From: Sneathiella sp. | GTDB lineage: Bacteria > Pseudomonadota > Alphaproteobacteria > Sneathiellales > Sneathiellaceae | Reading direction: 5' to 3' | DNA: 64,000 nucleotides | NCBI RefSeq assembly: GCF_002694385.1 | Contig: NZ_NZMB01000005.1 | Location: forward strand, 57,508-121,507 | Part shown: positions 24,684-32,950 of the stretch, one piece after another | Layout of the letters: each line of letters begins with the position of its first letter | Numbering within the stretch: position 1 is the first letter of the stretch | The notes under the pieces: generated by a model | The model's input: the letters and a program-made list of their open reading frames with translations, nothing else | What the model was told of the DNA's origin: nothing | Databases searched by the model: none | Program-made: the position numbers and the translations under genes

Positions 24684-25907
24684 ATGACACGAATTATGGT
24701 GGGTTGGCTGATCTGCTGCTGTTTCCTGCTGACCAGCTGTGTAACGCCAGGCATGTCGTCGCGCGTGGGGCCGAAGGTGTCCAGCGAGATGATAGAAACG
24801 GCCAAGGTTGACCCGCGCGCGGCAAAGCCGAAGCTGGATATCATCATTCCGGCGTTTGATCCCGGCATTCCGGCGGATCCGGATGAGCAGGAAGAAGAGA
24901 GAATCTGGCCCGAACTTCGCCGGGCCGAGGCGGTTCGCTTCGCGCTTAAGCTTAAAGAGAAGCTGGAAGCGACGGGACAGTTCGGCGCGGTCCGCGTCAC
25001 GCCAAGCAGCGAAGCGACGGGTGATTTGTATTTGATGGGTAAGATCATCGAATCGAACGGGCTGGATGTGGAAATCGGCGTTGACGTGTTCGATATCTCC
25101 GGTGTGCCGTGGTACAGCGAGGAATATGAGCATGAGGTGCCGAAAAACTTCCATCAGTCCATCCGCAACAAGGACAAGGATCCCTATGATCCGGTTTTTG
25201 AAGCGGCGGCACAGGATCTTGTTGAACGGCTGAAATCGACGGATGCCACCGAACTTGCCCTGCTGAAATCCGTGACCGAAATGCGCTTTGGTGCCAATTT
25301 TTCGGAGGAAGCCTTCGCCGAATATATGAAGGAGGATAACGGCCGGATCGAGCTTGTCAGCCTGCCGAGTGAGGCCGATCCGATGTTGCAGCGTGTGCGC
25401 GCCATTCGGGTCCGCGATCAGCTTTATGTGGATAACCTCCAACAACATTATGAAGCCTTCAATGCCAAGATGTCACCGAGCTATTCCGTCTGGCTGAAGC
25501 AAAGCCAGGAAGCGGAAATTGCCCTTGATGAAGCGGAATCCCGGCAGACGACCCAGGTCGTCGGCGGGGCGCTGCTGGCCATTCTGGGCGTTGGCCTGGC
25601 CGTTGCCAGCCAGAACAGCGGCAATGCGGGCCGTTCGGCCGGGGCCATGATCGGCGCAGGTGCCGCGGGCGTTGGATCGGTGATGCTGTTCTCCGAAAGT
25701 TTCAAATCCGGCAATGAGACGAAATTCCATGCGGAAACTCTCGAAGAGCTGGGCAAATCGCTCGATTCCGAGCTGGCGCCGCAGGTTGTCGAATTTGAAG
25801 GCCAGACCAAAGAACTGACGGGAAGTGCCGAGACACAGTTTTCCGAATGGCGCCATTTCCTGAAAGAAATATATGATCAGGAAAAAACGCCCGAAAAACA
25901 GTTGTAA
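24684..25907 (+). CDS. Putative outer-membrane lipoprotein of the envelope operon
   Basis: 407 residues. Seen: type II signal peptide with lipobox LLTSC, giving a mature N-terminal Cys at about 19; a mixed alpha/beta domain (about 60-200) with DLYLMGKIIESNGLDVEIGV; charged helical regions; and a hydrophobic Gly/Ala segment near 295-335 (ALLAILGVGLAVASQNSGN) like a glycine-zipper. There are no residues after the lipidated Cys that force inner-membrane retention. Family not recognised. GGGGA lies 8 bases before the ATG; an ATG at 24669 is the alternative. The next gene starts 9 bases downstream. Confidence 0.75.
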   Translation: MTRIMVGWLICCCFLLTSCVTPGMSSRVGPKVSSEMIETAKVDPRAAKPKLDIIIPAFDPGIPADPDEQEEERIWPELRRAEAVRFALKLKEKLEATGQFGAVRVTPSSEATGDLYLMGKIIESNGLDVEIGVDVFDISGVPWYSEEYEHEVPKNFHQSIRNKDKDPYDPVFEAAAQDLVERLKSTDATELALLKSVTEMRFGANFSEEAFAEYMKEDNGRIELVSLPSEADPMLQRVRAIRVRDQLYVDNLQQHYEAFNAKMSPSYSVWLKQSQEAEIALDEAESRQTTQVVGGALLAILGVGLAVASQNSGNAGRSAGAMIGAGAAGVGSVMLFSESFKSGNETKFHAETLEELGKSLDSELAPQVVEFEGQTKELTGSAETQFSEWRHFLKEIYDQEKTPEKQL

Positions 25908-25916
25908 GTCGCCGTC

Positions 25917-27413
25917 ATGCTGGAAAAGAAGCTTGAAGAGGCTGCCCGCAAATCCCGTCAGCAGCTCATTATCCTGTTTACATCCGTCGTCATTCTGACG
26001 CTCGGCGCGCTGGCGGTTTACGTTATCCTGCAATATGATTTCCGGGCGTCTGCTCCCATGGTCGAAAGCGGCGGGGAGAAGGAAAGCAGTCCCGACAGGC
26101 CGGATAAGGGGGAGCAAATAACCGCCCCCGTCGTTCCCGAACAGCCCGTCCCCCCGCCTGCGGCGCCCGGGGAAACAGTTCAGGCGCATAGCCGTGATGA
26201 GGTTGTGCAGGCGCTCGGAGTGTATGAGCAGGATTTTGAACCGACCATTTCCGCTGCCGGCTTCGCGGCATGGAACGCGCCCCAGCAGGCCGAATTTACG
26301 GCCGCCAAGGACAGGGTGATCACCAGCCTTGCAAATGGTCAGACCGACCGGGCCTTTGATAAGGCGGGTCAGCTGCTCGCCAACGCCGCGACGGCGGTCG
26401 ATGCGTTTGAGGCGGCCTTTACCGACGCAATGACGGCCGCCGAAGTTGCCTATCATGCCGATGATTATAATGGCGCCTTGGGCGCGGTGAACCGGGCGCT
26501 GGCCCTTAAAGGGGAGGATGCGGCGGCGAATACGCTCAAACAGAAAATCAGCAGTCTTCCGGAAATACTTGACCTTATTGAAAAAGCGCGCATCGCCAAT
26601 GTGGAAAATGATCTTGAGGAAGAGCTGGCTCTCTCCCGGGAAATTCTGCGGCTGGATGACAGCAGGACAGCCTATCGGGAACGGATTTCCGAAATTGAAA
26701 GCGCCCTGCGTGAGCGGCAGTATGAACGCGCTCTCGCCATCGCGTTTGATGCCTTGAAGGCGGAGAATATTTCGAAAACCGAAACCGCCTATCAACAGGC
26801 GAGCGCCCTTTTCCCGGCGCGGGAAGAGACGAAAAATCTCGCGTCCCAGCTTAAAGAGCTGAAACGCAAGGTTACCTTCCGGGCCTTCGTGAAAGACGGG
26901 GATGCGGCCATTAAAAAGGATGACTGGCCGGCCGCCATGGGCTTCTATCAGAACGCCGCGGCGCTTTATCCTGACAATGCGCAGGTGCTGGAAACAATAT
27001 CATTGATTGAGCAGATCCTCCGTCATGACGCAGAAGTCCGGAGTTTCCTGCAACAGCCGGAGCGGCTGTCGGCAGCCAATATTCGCAGCAAAGCGGAGCA
27101 GGCCGTCAAGGATGCCGATCTGTTCGGCACGATGAGCGCCTCGCTCGGCCGCAATGTTGAGGCGCTGGAAACGGCTATTGTCCGGCAGAACAGGGAAATT
27201 GACGTCTGGGTCCTGTCCGACAAGCAGACCAGCGTCAGTGTCCGGAGCGTGGGTCAGGTGGGGCAGGTGGATCGGTATAAAATCCGCCTGAAACCCGGGC
27301 AGTATATTTTTGAGGGGCGGAGAGAGGGGTATCGGACGAAATCCGTGTCGGTGACCATTACTCCCGAGGACAGTCAGGTTGAGGTAACGGTCATAAGCGA
27401 TGAGCGAGTTTAA
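25917..27413 (+). CDS. Membrane-anchored helical-repeat protein with a PEGA-like C-terminus
   Basis: 498 residues. Seen: one N-terminal membrane helix (about 20-41), a Pro/Glu linker (about 50-85), a long helical region with TPR-like character (AYHADDYNGALGAVNRAL; DDWPAAMGFYQNAAALYPDN), and a C-terminal PEGA-like beta unit (YKIRLKPGQYIFEGRREGY). Topology predicts a short cytoplasmic tail and a periplasmic body. Its 3' end overlaps the next gene by 14 bases. Probably a scaffold for the complex; function unknown. Confidence 0.78.
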   Translation: MLEKKLEEAARKSRQQLIILFTSVVILTLGALAVYVILQYDFRASAPMVESGGEKESSPDRPDKGEQITAPVVPEQPVPPPAAPGETVQAHSRDEVVQALGVYEQDFEPTISAAGFAAWNAPQQAEFTAAKDRVITSLANGQTDRAFDKAGQLLANAATAVDAFEAAFTDAMTAAEVAYHADDYNGALGAVNRALALKGEDAAANTLKQKISSLPEILDLIEKARIANVENDLEEELALSREILRLDDSRTAYRERISEIESALRERQYERALAIAFDALKAENISKTETAYQQASALFPAREETKNLASQLKELKRKVTFRAFVKDGDAAIKKDDWPAAMGFYQNAAALYPDNAQVLETISLIEQILRHDAEVRSFLQQPERLSAANIRSKAEQAVKDADLFGTMSASLGRNVEALETAIVRQNREIDVWVLSDKQTSVSVRSVGQVGQVDRYKIRLKPGQYIFEGRREGYRTKSVSVTITPEDSQVEVTVISDERV

Positions 27414-29406
27414 ACAACAGATCGAAAAAGCCGCCCGCCGTCAGCGGCTTTTCATGCTTGGCTTTGCCCTGCTTGGTTTCGGCTTCCTGCTTGTCTTTGC
27501 AGGCGGCTTTCTGCTGACGAAGGTGACGCCGATACAGGTGACGCCGTCGGAAGCGGCGAGAGACGCCGATGTGTCGGTCAGCAAGGGGCTCGCCGTTTAT
27601 TTTCAGGGATCGCTCTTTTCCTTCTCCCGCTATCCGGTTGTTGAGGCGAGGGCGCCGGGTTTCGCCGCGGCGGAGCGGGTGATTGAGCCGGCGGAAGAAG
27701 GATCGACCGTGCAGATTGCCCTGCGTGAGTTGCCGGCCGAACTGAGGGTGACTGTCACAAATATGGAAGAGCCAATTAACTGGTTCATAAATGGCAGTCC
27801 GGTTTCCACCGCCCCATCCCTGACCGCGGAACTCAAGGCCGGAACTTACCTGATCCGCGCGGAGCATCCCTATTTCAGGCCTGAAGAGAAAGAATATGAT
27901 CTGGCGCGCGGTGATCAAGTGGAAGATGTTCTGACGCTTGAACGGGCATCGGGTGTTGTCCGGCTGGAGGTAACGCCAAAGGATGCCGCCGTCATTTTCA
28001 ATGGCGTCGCGGTGACGGAACTGCCTGCCGAGATTGAGCTGGAGGCGGGCAAATATGAAGTCAGCGTGACCAAGGATGGCTACGCCCCGATCGAGGATGT
28101 CGTTGAGGTAACCTATCAACAGAGCGAGGTGACGCGGAACTACCGGTTGCAGATGAACCCGGCCTATGTGACTGTTTCGGCAAGTCCGGCGGGGGGGCGG
28201 CTCACGCTGAATGGCAAGTCGATCAGCGCCGACAAGCGATTGCAGCTTTCCGCCAGCCAGAAATATTACCTGCGCTACGCCAAAGACGGATACGGCTTTC
28301 AGGAGCAGGAAATCACCCTCAAACCGGATGAGACGCGCAAGGTCAGCTTCGACCTGTCCCTGAAAATAGGGGAGGTGCAGATCACGTCGGACCCGCCCGC
28401 GACCGTCATGATAGATGGCCAGCCTGCGGGGGAGACACCGCTCACGGTGCGTCTGCCTGCGAAGACGCATGAATTTGTCATCTCCCGCCCGGGATATCAG
28501 ACGGTGCGTAAAACCATGGCGCTGGATGCCGATGCGGTCCGCCGTCTGGATGTGATATTGCAGACCGAGGAGGAAGTGAAGCTGGCGGCGGCAAAACCCG
28601 TTTACAGCAACAGCCTCGGCATGGAAATGCGGCTTTTTGAACCGACATCCCTTACGCTGGGCGCCCCCCGCAGCGAAAAAGGGCAGCGCGCTAATGAATT
28701 CCTGCGCGATGTGCAACTCACCCGGCACTTCTATGTGTCCGCGACGGAAGTGACAGAGGGGCAGTTCAGCCCGTTCGAAAGCAAGCAGAACAAGGGCGAT
28801 ACTTACCCGGTTACCAATGTTTCCTGGGCGGAAGCGGCCCGTTTTTGCAACTGGCTGAGCGAGAAAGAAGGGCTGCCGCCGTTTTACCGTTTCAACGGCG
28901 GCCGATATCAGGGGTTTAATGCGCAATCGACCGGCTACCGGTTACTGAGCGAAGCGGAATGGGAGTGGTTGACGCGCAAGGCCAACCGCAGTCGACAGAC
29001 GATATTTCCCTGGGGCGATGACGCGGTGATCCCGAAAGGCAGCGGCAATATCGCTGATGAAGCCGCCAAGGGAAAAACACCGTTTTATGTGCCGGGGTAC
29101 ACGGATGGCCACGCCGAAGTCGCGCCGGTCGCCAGCTTCGCCAAAGACAAGAACGGACTGCATGATCTGTTTGGCAATGTGTCCGAATGGGTGCATGATT
29201 ATTACAGCCTGATACCGCCGCCTGCCGGGCAGGTGCTGCGCGATCCGCTGGGCGGCAGCAGCGGCGAAAATCATCTGTATAAGGGGGCAAGCTGGGCATC
29301 AGGCACCCTGTCCGAAATCCGGCCCGCCTATCGTGGTTCCGCTAGTCAGGGGAGCGATAAAATCGGCTTCCGGCTGGCCCGCTATATTTATGGAGAGGCA
29401 AAATGA
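27400..29406 (+). CDS. PEGA-repeat protein with a C-terminal FGE-like domain
   Basis: 668 residues. Seen: an N-terminal membrane helix (about 17-39), several PEGA-type beta units between about 90 and 390 (GEVQITSDPPATVMIDGQ is the clearest), then a formylglycine-generating-enzyme-like domain (about 400-668) with VTNVSWAEAARFCNWLSE, RLLSEAEWEWLTRK, GLHDLFGNVSEWVHDYY and IGFRLAR. The cysteines used for catalysis are missing near the end (ASGTLSEIRPAYRG), so it is likely a binding module. The start overlaps the previous gene; the small secreted gene overlaps its stop (ATGA). Confidence 0.85.
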   Translation: MSEFKQQIEKAARRQRLFMLGFALLGFGFLLVFAGGFLLTKVTPIQVTPSEAARDADVSVSKGLAVYFQGSLFSFSRYPVVEARAPGFAAAERVIEPAEEGSTVQIALRELPAELRVTVTNMEEPINWFINGSPVSTAPSLTAELKAGTYLIRAEHPYFRPEEKEYDLARGDQVEDVLTLERASGVVRLEVTPKDAAVIFNGVAVTELPAEIELEAGKYEVSVTKDGYAPIEDVVEVTYQQSEVTRNYRLQMNPAYVTVSASPAGGRLTLNGKSISADKRLQLSASQKYYLRYAKDGYGFQEQEITLKPDETRKVSFDLSLKIGEVQITSDPPATVMIDGQPAGETPLTVRLPAKTHEFVISRPGYQTVRKTMALDADAVRRLDVILQTEEEVKLAAAKPVYSNSLGMEMRLFEPTSLTLGAPRSEKGQRANEFLRDVQLTRHFYVSATEVTEGQFSPFESKQNKGDTYPVTNVSWAEAARFCNWLSEKEGLPPFYRFNGGRYQGFNAQSTGYRLLSEAEWEWLTRKANRSRQTIFPWGDDAVIPKGSGNIADEAAKGKTPFYVPGYTDGHAEVAPVASFAKDKNGLHDLFGNVSEWVHDYYSLIPPPAGQVLRDPLGGSSGENHLYKGASWASGTLSEIRPAYRGSASQGSDKIGFRLARYIYGEAK

Positions 29407-29543
29407 AACGGTTGAAATTCAGACGTCTGATGATCACCCTGCTGGCAATTCTGGGCGGGGCCGTCCTGTTGCAATATGCCTATGCACAGAGCAGCGGGAA
29501 TATCTCTCTCAATTCTCCAGTCGCATTCCCGGTGGATATCTAG
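29403..29543 (+). CDS. 46-residue secreted small protein
   Basis: Short frame between two operon genes. It starts ATGA over the previous stop and ends TAG directly against the ATG of the channel gene. Translation begins MKRLKFRRLMITLLAI and has a full signal peptide (basic end, hydrophobic core, cleavage after AYA), leaving about 20 mature residues (QSSGNISLNSPVAF...). GGAGAGG precedes the ATG. The tight packing and signal peptide support a real gene; no family recognised. Confidence 0.7.
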   Translation: MKRLKFRRLMITLLAILGGAVLLQYAYAQSSGNISLNSPVAFPVDI

Positions 29544-30317
29544 ATGAAAAATTTTATTATCGCGACCCTCCTGCTGATCCTCTCCGCCGTTGTGGTGTGG
29601 GTGATTTATGAGATTTTCATCACGCCGGAGGCGGAGCGTCTGATCGCGGGGGCGAGAGCCGCCGGAAGCGCCGCGCCACAGGCGCTCCCCGTCATCCTGA
29701 AGGATTGGGAGCAGCAGGTTTGTATTACCCTGGCGTTGTGGTGCCTCCTTCTCCTGGGGGCGAAACTCTGGGGTATTTTCAATGATAATCATCTTTATGA
29801 TATCGACTTTCTCGGCGCCATGCTGGAGGCGAATGAGGGAGAGGATGAGAAGCAGACCCTGCGTAAAACCATGCAGGAGATTGAGCAGCTTCCGGAAAAA
29901 ATCACCGCATCACCGGTGGTGCAGACCCTGCTGGCCAGTATTCGCCGTTATCTGATGACCGATGATGTGCACAGCACGTCAGAGGCGATCTCGCTGAGTA
30001 TTGATGGGCTGGCGCTGCGTCAGGAAACCGGAAATACGATGATCCGCTATGTGATCTGGGCTATTCCGTCTTTCGGCTTTATCGGCACGGTTCGCGGCAT
30101 CGGGGCGGCGTTGACGCAGGCGGATGAGGCGCTGAAAGGCAATATCACCCAGATGACGGACAGTCTGGGCGTTGCGTTTAACTCCACCCTTGTCGCGCTC
30201 TGCCTTTCCATTCCGTTGATGCTGCTGCTCCATGCACTGCAACGCTTTCAGGATGGCGAGCTGATCAAGACACAGGAATATTGCGAGAAATTTCTGCTGA
30301 ACCGCGTCAGCAAATAG
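29544..30317 (+). CDS. MotA/TolQ/ExbB-type proton-channel protein
   Basis: 257-residue inner-membrane protein. Seen: helices at about 3-22, 58-76, 166-190 and 208-231; a large cytoplasmic loop between helices 2 and 3 (80-165); and the family hallmarks AIPSFGFIGTVRGIGAAL in helix 3 and LGVAFNSTLVALCLSIPLML in helix 4. Known: such proteins form pentamers around a dimer of single-helix partners (TolR, ExbD, MotB) and turn ion flow into motion. No TolR or ExbD is present. The two vWA proteins encoded next have helices fit to play that role. Confidence 0.88.
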   Translation: MKNFIIATLLLILSAVVVWVIYEIFITPEAERLIAGARAAGSAAPQALPVILKDWEQQVCITLALWCLLLLGAKLWGIFNDNHLYDIDFLGAMLEANEGEDEKQTLRKTMQEIEQLPEKITASPVVQTLLASIRRYLMTDDVHSTSEAISLSIDGLALRQETGNTMIRYVIWAIPSFGFIGTVRGIGAALTQADEALKGNITQMTDSLGVAFNSTLVALCLSIPLMLLLHALQRFQDGELIKTQEYCEKFLLNRVSK

Positions 30318-31395
30318 GTGCCTCCTGCAAAAACGCCGTGAAACAGAAGGGGTCAGTCTTTCGTTCCTTGACATTATGTCATGCGGGCTGGGGGCGGCTA
30401 TTCTCATTCTGATCCTGCTGAAGCTGCAACCGAACGAGTCGCCGGTTAATGTGGATGAATTGAAGAAGGAGCTGGAAATCCGCCATCAGAAGGTGGAGGA
30501 ACGGGAAATCACACTGGAACAGGCGGAGCAGGATCTGGAGCAGCTCAAAAAACAGCTCGCCGCCCTTGCCGGGGAGAGCGATAATCTCACGGAATCCATT
30601 GCCGATTTCAAAAGCAGAACGGATGAGAAAATCGCCGAGATCAAGACCGTGACGGAGGAAATTGTCAAGAAGCCGCCGCTCCAGAAAAACGATCCGGTTG
30701 AAAATGATCAGGGCGGAGAGGAGGAATATCTCCTCGGCCTCAAGGTGGAGGGGCAGCGCATCGCCTTTCTGATTGATACCAGCGCCTCCATGACCGATGA
30801 AAAGCTGCTTGATATCATCGGCCGAAAGATCGGATCGGACGTGGATAAGAAGCGCGGGCCGAAATGGCAGCGGACAATTCGTATCGTCAAATGGCTCGCA
30901 AACCGCATTCCGAAATCATCACGCGCGCGTTTCATCGGCTTTAACGAAACGGCCTTCGCCATCGGCCCGAGCGGCTGGTTCACCGGATCCGACGCCAATG
31001 CCATTCAGAGTATCTTTCAGCGTATCGAGACAATCGTGCCGACGGGGGCGACAAACCTTGAAGCGGTGCTTGAAACGGTGAATGGCCATTCGGAGGCGCC
31101 GACAAATTACTATGTGGTGACGGACGGCTTGCCTACGGCGGGTACATCCAATTTCGCCTCCCTCAATCCTTTCTCAAAATGCAACGCCCTGTTTGGGCAA
31201 TCAACCACGATTTCAGGCGAGTGCCGTCTCCGGTTGTTCCAGCATACGGTCAAAAAGCACGGGGTGCATCAGGGGCGGCCCGTCAATGTGATCCTGCTGC
31301 CGCTGGAGGGCGATCCGAAGGCGGCCCCGGCCTACTGGAACTGGAGCTATGCTACGAACGGGCTGCTGATCAGCCCGGCTGCGAGTTGGCCATGA
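30318..31395 (+). CDS. vWA-domain protein 1 with a TolR/MotB-like membrane helix; 5' end disturbed
   Basis: About 340-358 residues. Seen: a membrane helix with SLSFLDIMSCGLGAAI, a coiled coil of about 70 residues, and a periplasmic von Willebrand factor A domain with MIDAS motifs DTSASM, PTGATNLEAV and TDGLPTAG. The first uninterrupted ATG (30376) cuts the helix, yet the coding continues upstream. A GTG at 30318, right after the previous stop, would fit if the A5 run at 30329-30333 had one base fewer (MPPAKRRETEGVS...); otherwise CTG at 30325 is the start. The stop overlaps the next gene (ATGA). Confidence 0.8.
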
Positions 31396-32345
31396 GAAGA
31401 CGTCGTAATCGCACATTGGAGATTTTCAGCCTCTCCTTTCTCGACCTGGTGTCCTGCGGTTTCGGCGCGGTGGTGCTGCTGATCCTGATCTCAAAACCGG
31501 GGGAGGGGGAATTCAGCGGCGGCATTGATGAAGCGCGGGAGATTATGGGACAGATTACCCGTGCCGAGCGGGTCATCAGCGATCTGGATGAGCAGATTGC
31601 GGCGGTTGAGGGTGAGAAGACAGCGAGCCGTAACCTGGTTGGTCAGATGCAGAACACCATCGAGCAGCTGGAGCAGGATAAATCCTCCGCCGAGCAGGCA
31701 GAGGCCAAGGCGCGCAATGATCTGGAAGGGCTGGTGCTGGTGGAGGAATCGCTGAACCGGGCGTCCATCCGGCCGAACACAGTGCCGGAAAAGCGCGATG
31801 ACGAGGTCGGCGGCATTCCCGTCGACAGCGATTATATCATCTTCATTGTCGACACTTCCGGCAGTATGCAGGCCATCTGGCGCAGCGTCATGAAGGTGAT
31901 GAATGACGTACTCAGCATTCACCCGACGGTGAAGGGCTTCCAGATCATGAATGATAACGGCATTCATCTCATCCCCTCTTACAAGGGGCAATGGATTCCT
32001 GATACGCCCGCGCGGCGCAGCGGCATGTTCAATGCCTTTTCAAGCTGGCGCAGCAATTCCAACAGCAGCCCCGTCGAAGGGCTGGAGGTGGCATTGAAGA
32101 CCTATGCGAAACCGGGTCTTAAACTTGCCATCTATATTATCGGCGATGACTATACGGGACGGACCTATGACGCCGTCATCGAGCGGCTGGAGCAGGATAA
32201 TACCAACCGGGTGACGGGGAAGCCGCTCGCCCGTATCCATGCCATCGGTTTTGTCGCCCGCGGCACGACGGACCGCTTCGGAACGCTGATGCGCGAAGTC
32301 ACCCGGAGGAGTGACGGCACCTTCCTCGCCTTGCCCCGTCAGTAA
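31392..32345 (+). CDS. vWA-domain protein 2 with a TolR/MotB-like membrane helix
   Basis: 317-residue paralogue of the previous product. Seen: basic cytoplasmic end MRRRRNRTLEIF, membrane helix SLSFLDLVSCGFGAVVLLIL with Asp18 at the position of the ion-binding Asp of TolR/ExbD/MotB, coiled coil (about 46-120), then a vWA domain with MIDAS start DTSGSM (154-159). The later metal-site residues are less canonical than in vWA 1 (NSSPVEGLEVAL; GDDYTG). Start set by the ATGA overlap; a longer frame from 31179 lies inside the previous gene. Last gene of the operon. It probably forms a heterodimer with vWA 1 in the channel pentamer (inference). Confidence 0.85.
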   Translation: MRRRRNRTLEIFSLSFLDLVSCGFGAVVLLILISKPGEGEFSGGIDEAREIMGQITRAERVISDLDEQIAAVEGEKTASRNLVGQMQNTIEQLEQDKSSAEQAEAKARNDLEGLVLVEESLNRASIRPNTVPEKRDDEVGGIPVDSDYIIFIVDTSGSMQAIWRSVMKVMNDVLSIHPTVKGFQIMNDNGIHLIPSYKGQWIPDTPARRSGMFNAFSSWRSNSNSSPVEGLEVALKTYAKPGLKLAIYIIGDDYTGRTYDAVIERLEQDNTNRVTGKPLARIHAIGFVARGTTDRFGTLMREVTRRSDGTFLALPRQ

Positions 32346-32612
32346 CAGCGAAAAGGGCAGGGGGGCACTTCCGGCTTTATCCGGTAGGACCAGAATTTGG
32401 TAAGACCAGACCCGGCATGATCTGTGTCGCGCAAAATCCGGCCAGATAAGAAAAGTCAAAGCCCGAAAGGCCGCTTTGGTAATGAGGTCCTTGCCGTGAA
32501 TACCCGCAATTCAATACTGAATATACTTTCTAAGTATAATCGAAATAAGGTTCTTTTGATTTCCTGAGTGTTTTTTATCTGCTGAATCGGGTGATTCTCT
32601 GGCACGCAATAG

Positions 32613-32627
32613 TGCAAATGATTCGCA
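32613..32627. promoter_or_regulatory. Fur-like 7-1-7 palindrome
   Basis: TGCAAATGATTCGCA, an inverted repeat around a single base, as in Fur boxes. It is 320 bases from the receptor start, so either the transcript has a long leader or something unrecognised is controlled here. Confidence 0.45.
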
Positions 32628-32849
32628 TTATTAACAATATCCCGGGCGACTACCCTCTCATATAATCTGGCGTGCCCTGACTGTGGACTGCACCCTTCCA
32701 ATCCTTTCCGGTGGTCGATTTATGGCAAAAATAGGGCAGTTTTTCTGCGGTTCCGCCGTATTTCCCCTTCATTCTGCACAGCTTCACCGGAACATATCTG
32801 GAAAGTCAGAGAATAATTTTTGGTAATTTTTCTCAAAAATCCTTGTAAT

Positions 32850-32868
32850 GAGATTGAGAATCATTATT
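32850..32868. promoter_or_regulatory. Fur box upstream of the TonB-dependent receptor
   Basis: GAGATTGAGAATCATTATT matches the classical 19-bp Fur consensus at 15 of 19 positions. Placed 83 bases before the start codon, it predicts iron repression of the receptor-ABC-ChaN operon. Confidence 0.6.
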
Positions 32869-32950
32869 AACAACGGGCATAAATTGCGAATAGTTCTCAA
32901 TAGCAGAAAGGCCAAGGCTCGAAACAGGGCCGGAAAATGGAGTTTATGTA

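Larger units (their letters stand above)
32346..32950. other. Intergenic region upstream of the TonB receptor
   Basis: 605 bases, AT-rich in the middle. It holds two Fur-box-like sequences (32613-32627 and 32850-32868). A minus-strand frame at 32456-32701 has no recognisable features and I do not call it a gene. Confidence 0.6.

Noticed and set aside
27391-28926. 511-residue open frame on the minus strand
   Set aside because: Mirror of the PEGA-FGE gene, whose motifs on the plus strand are clear; no ribosome site or recognisable domain.
29544-32345. Zorya-type defence system (MotA/MotB-like ZorAB)
   Set aside because: No helicase or nuclease genes accompany the channel, and the partner proteins carry vWA rather than OmpA-like domains; lipoprotein and PEGA neighbours point to the envelope.
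32456-32701. 81-residue frame on the minus strand in the gap before the TonB receptor
   Set aside because: No signal, motif or ribosome site; it merely spans the AT-rich gap with a Fur-like site.
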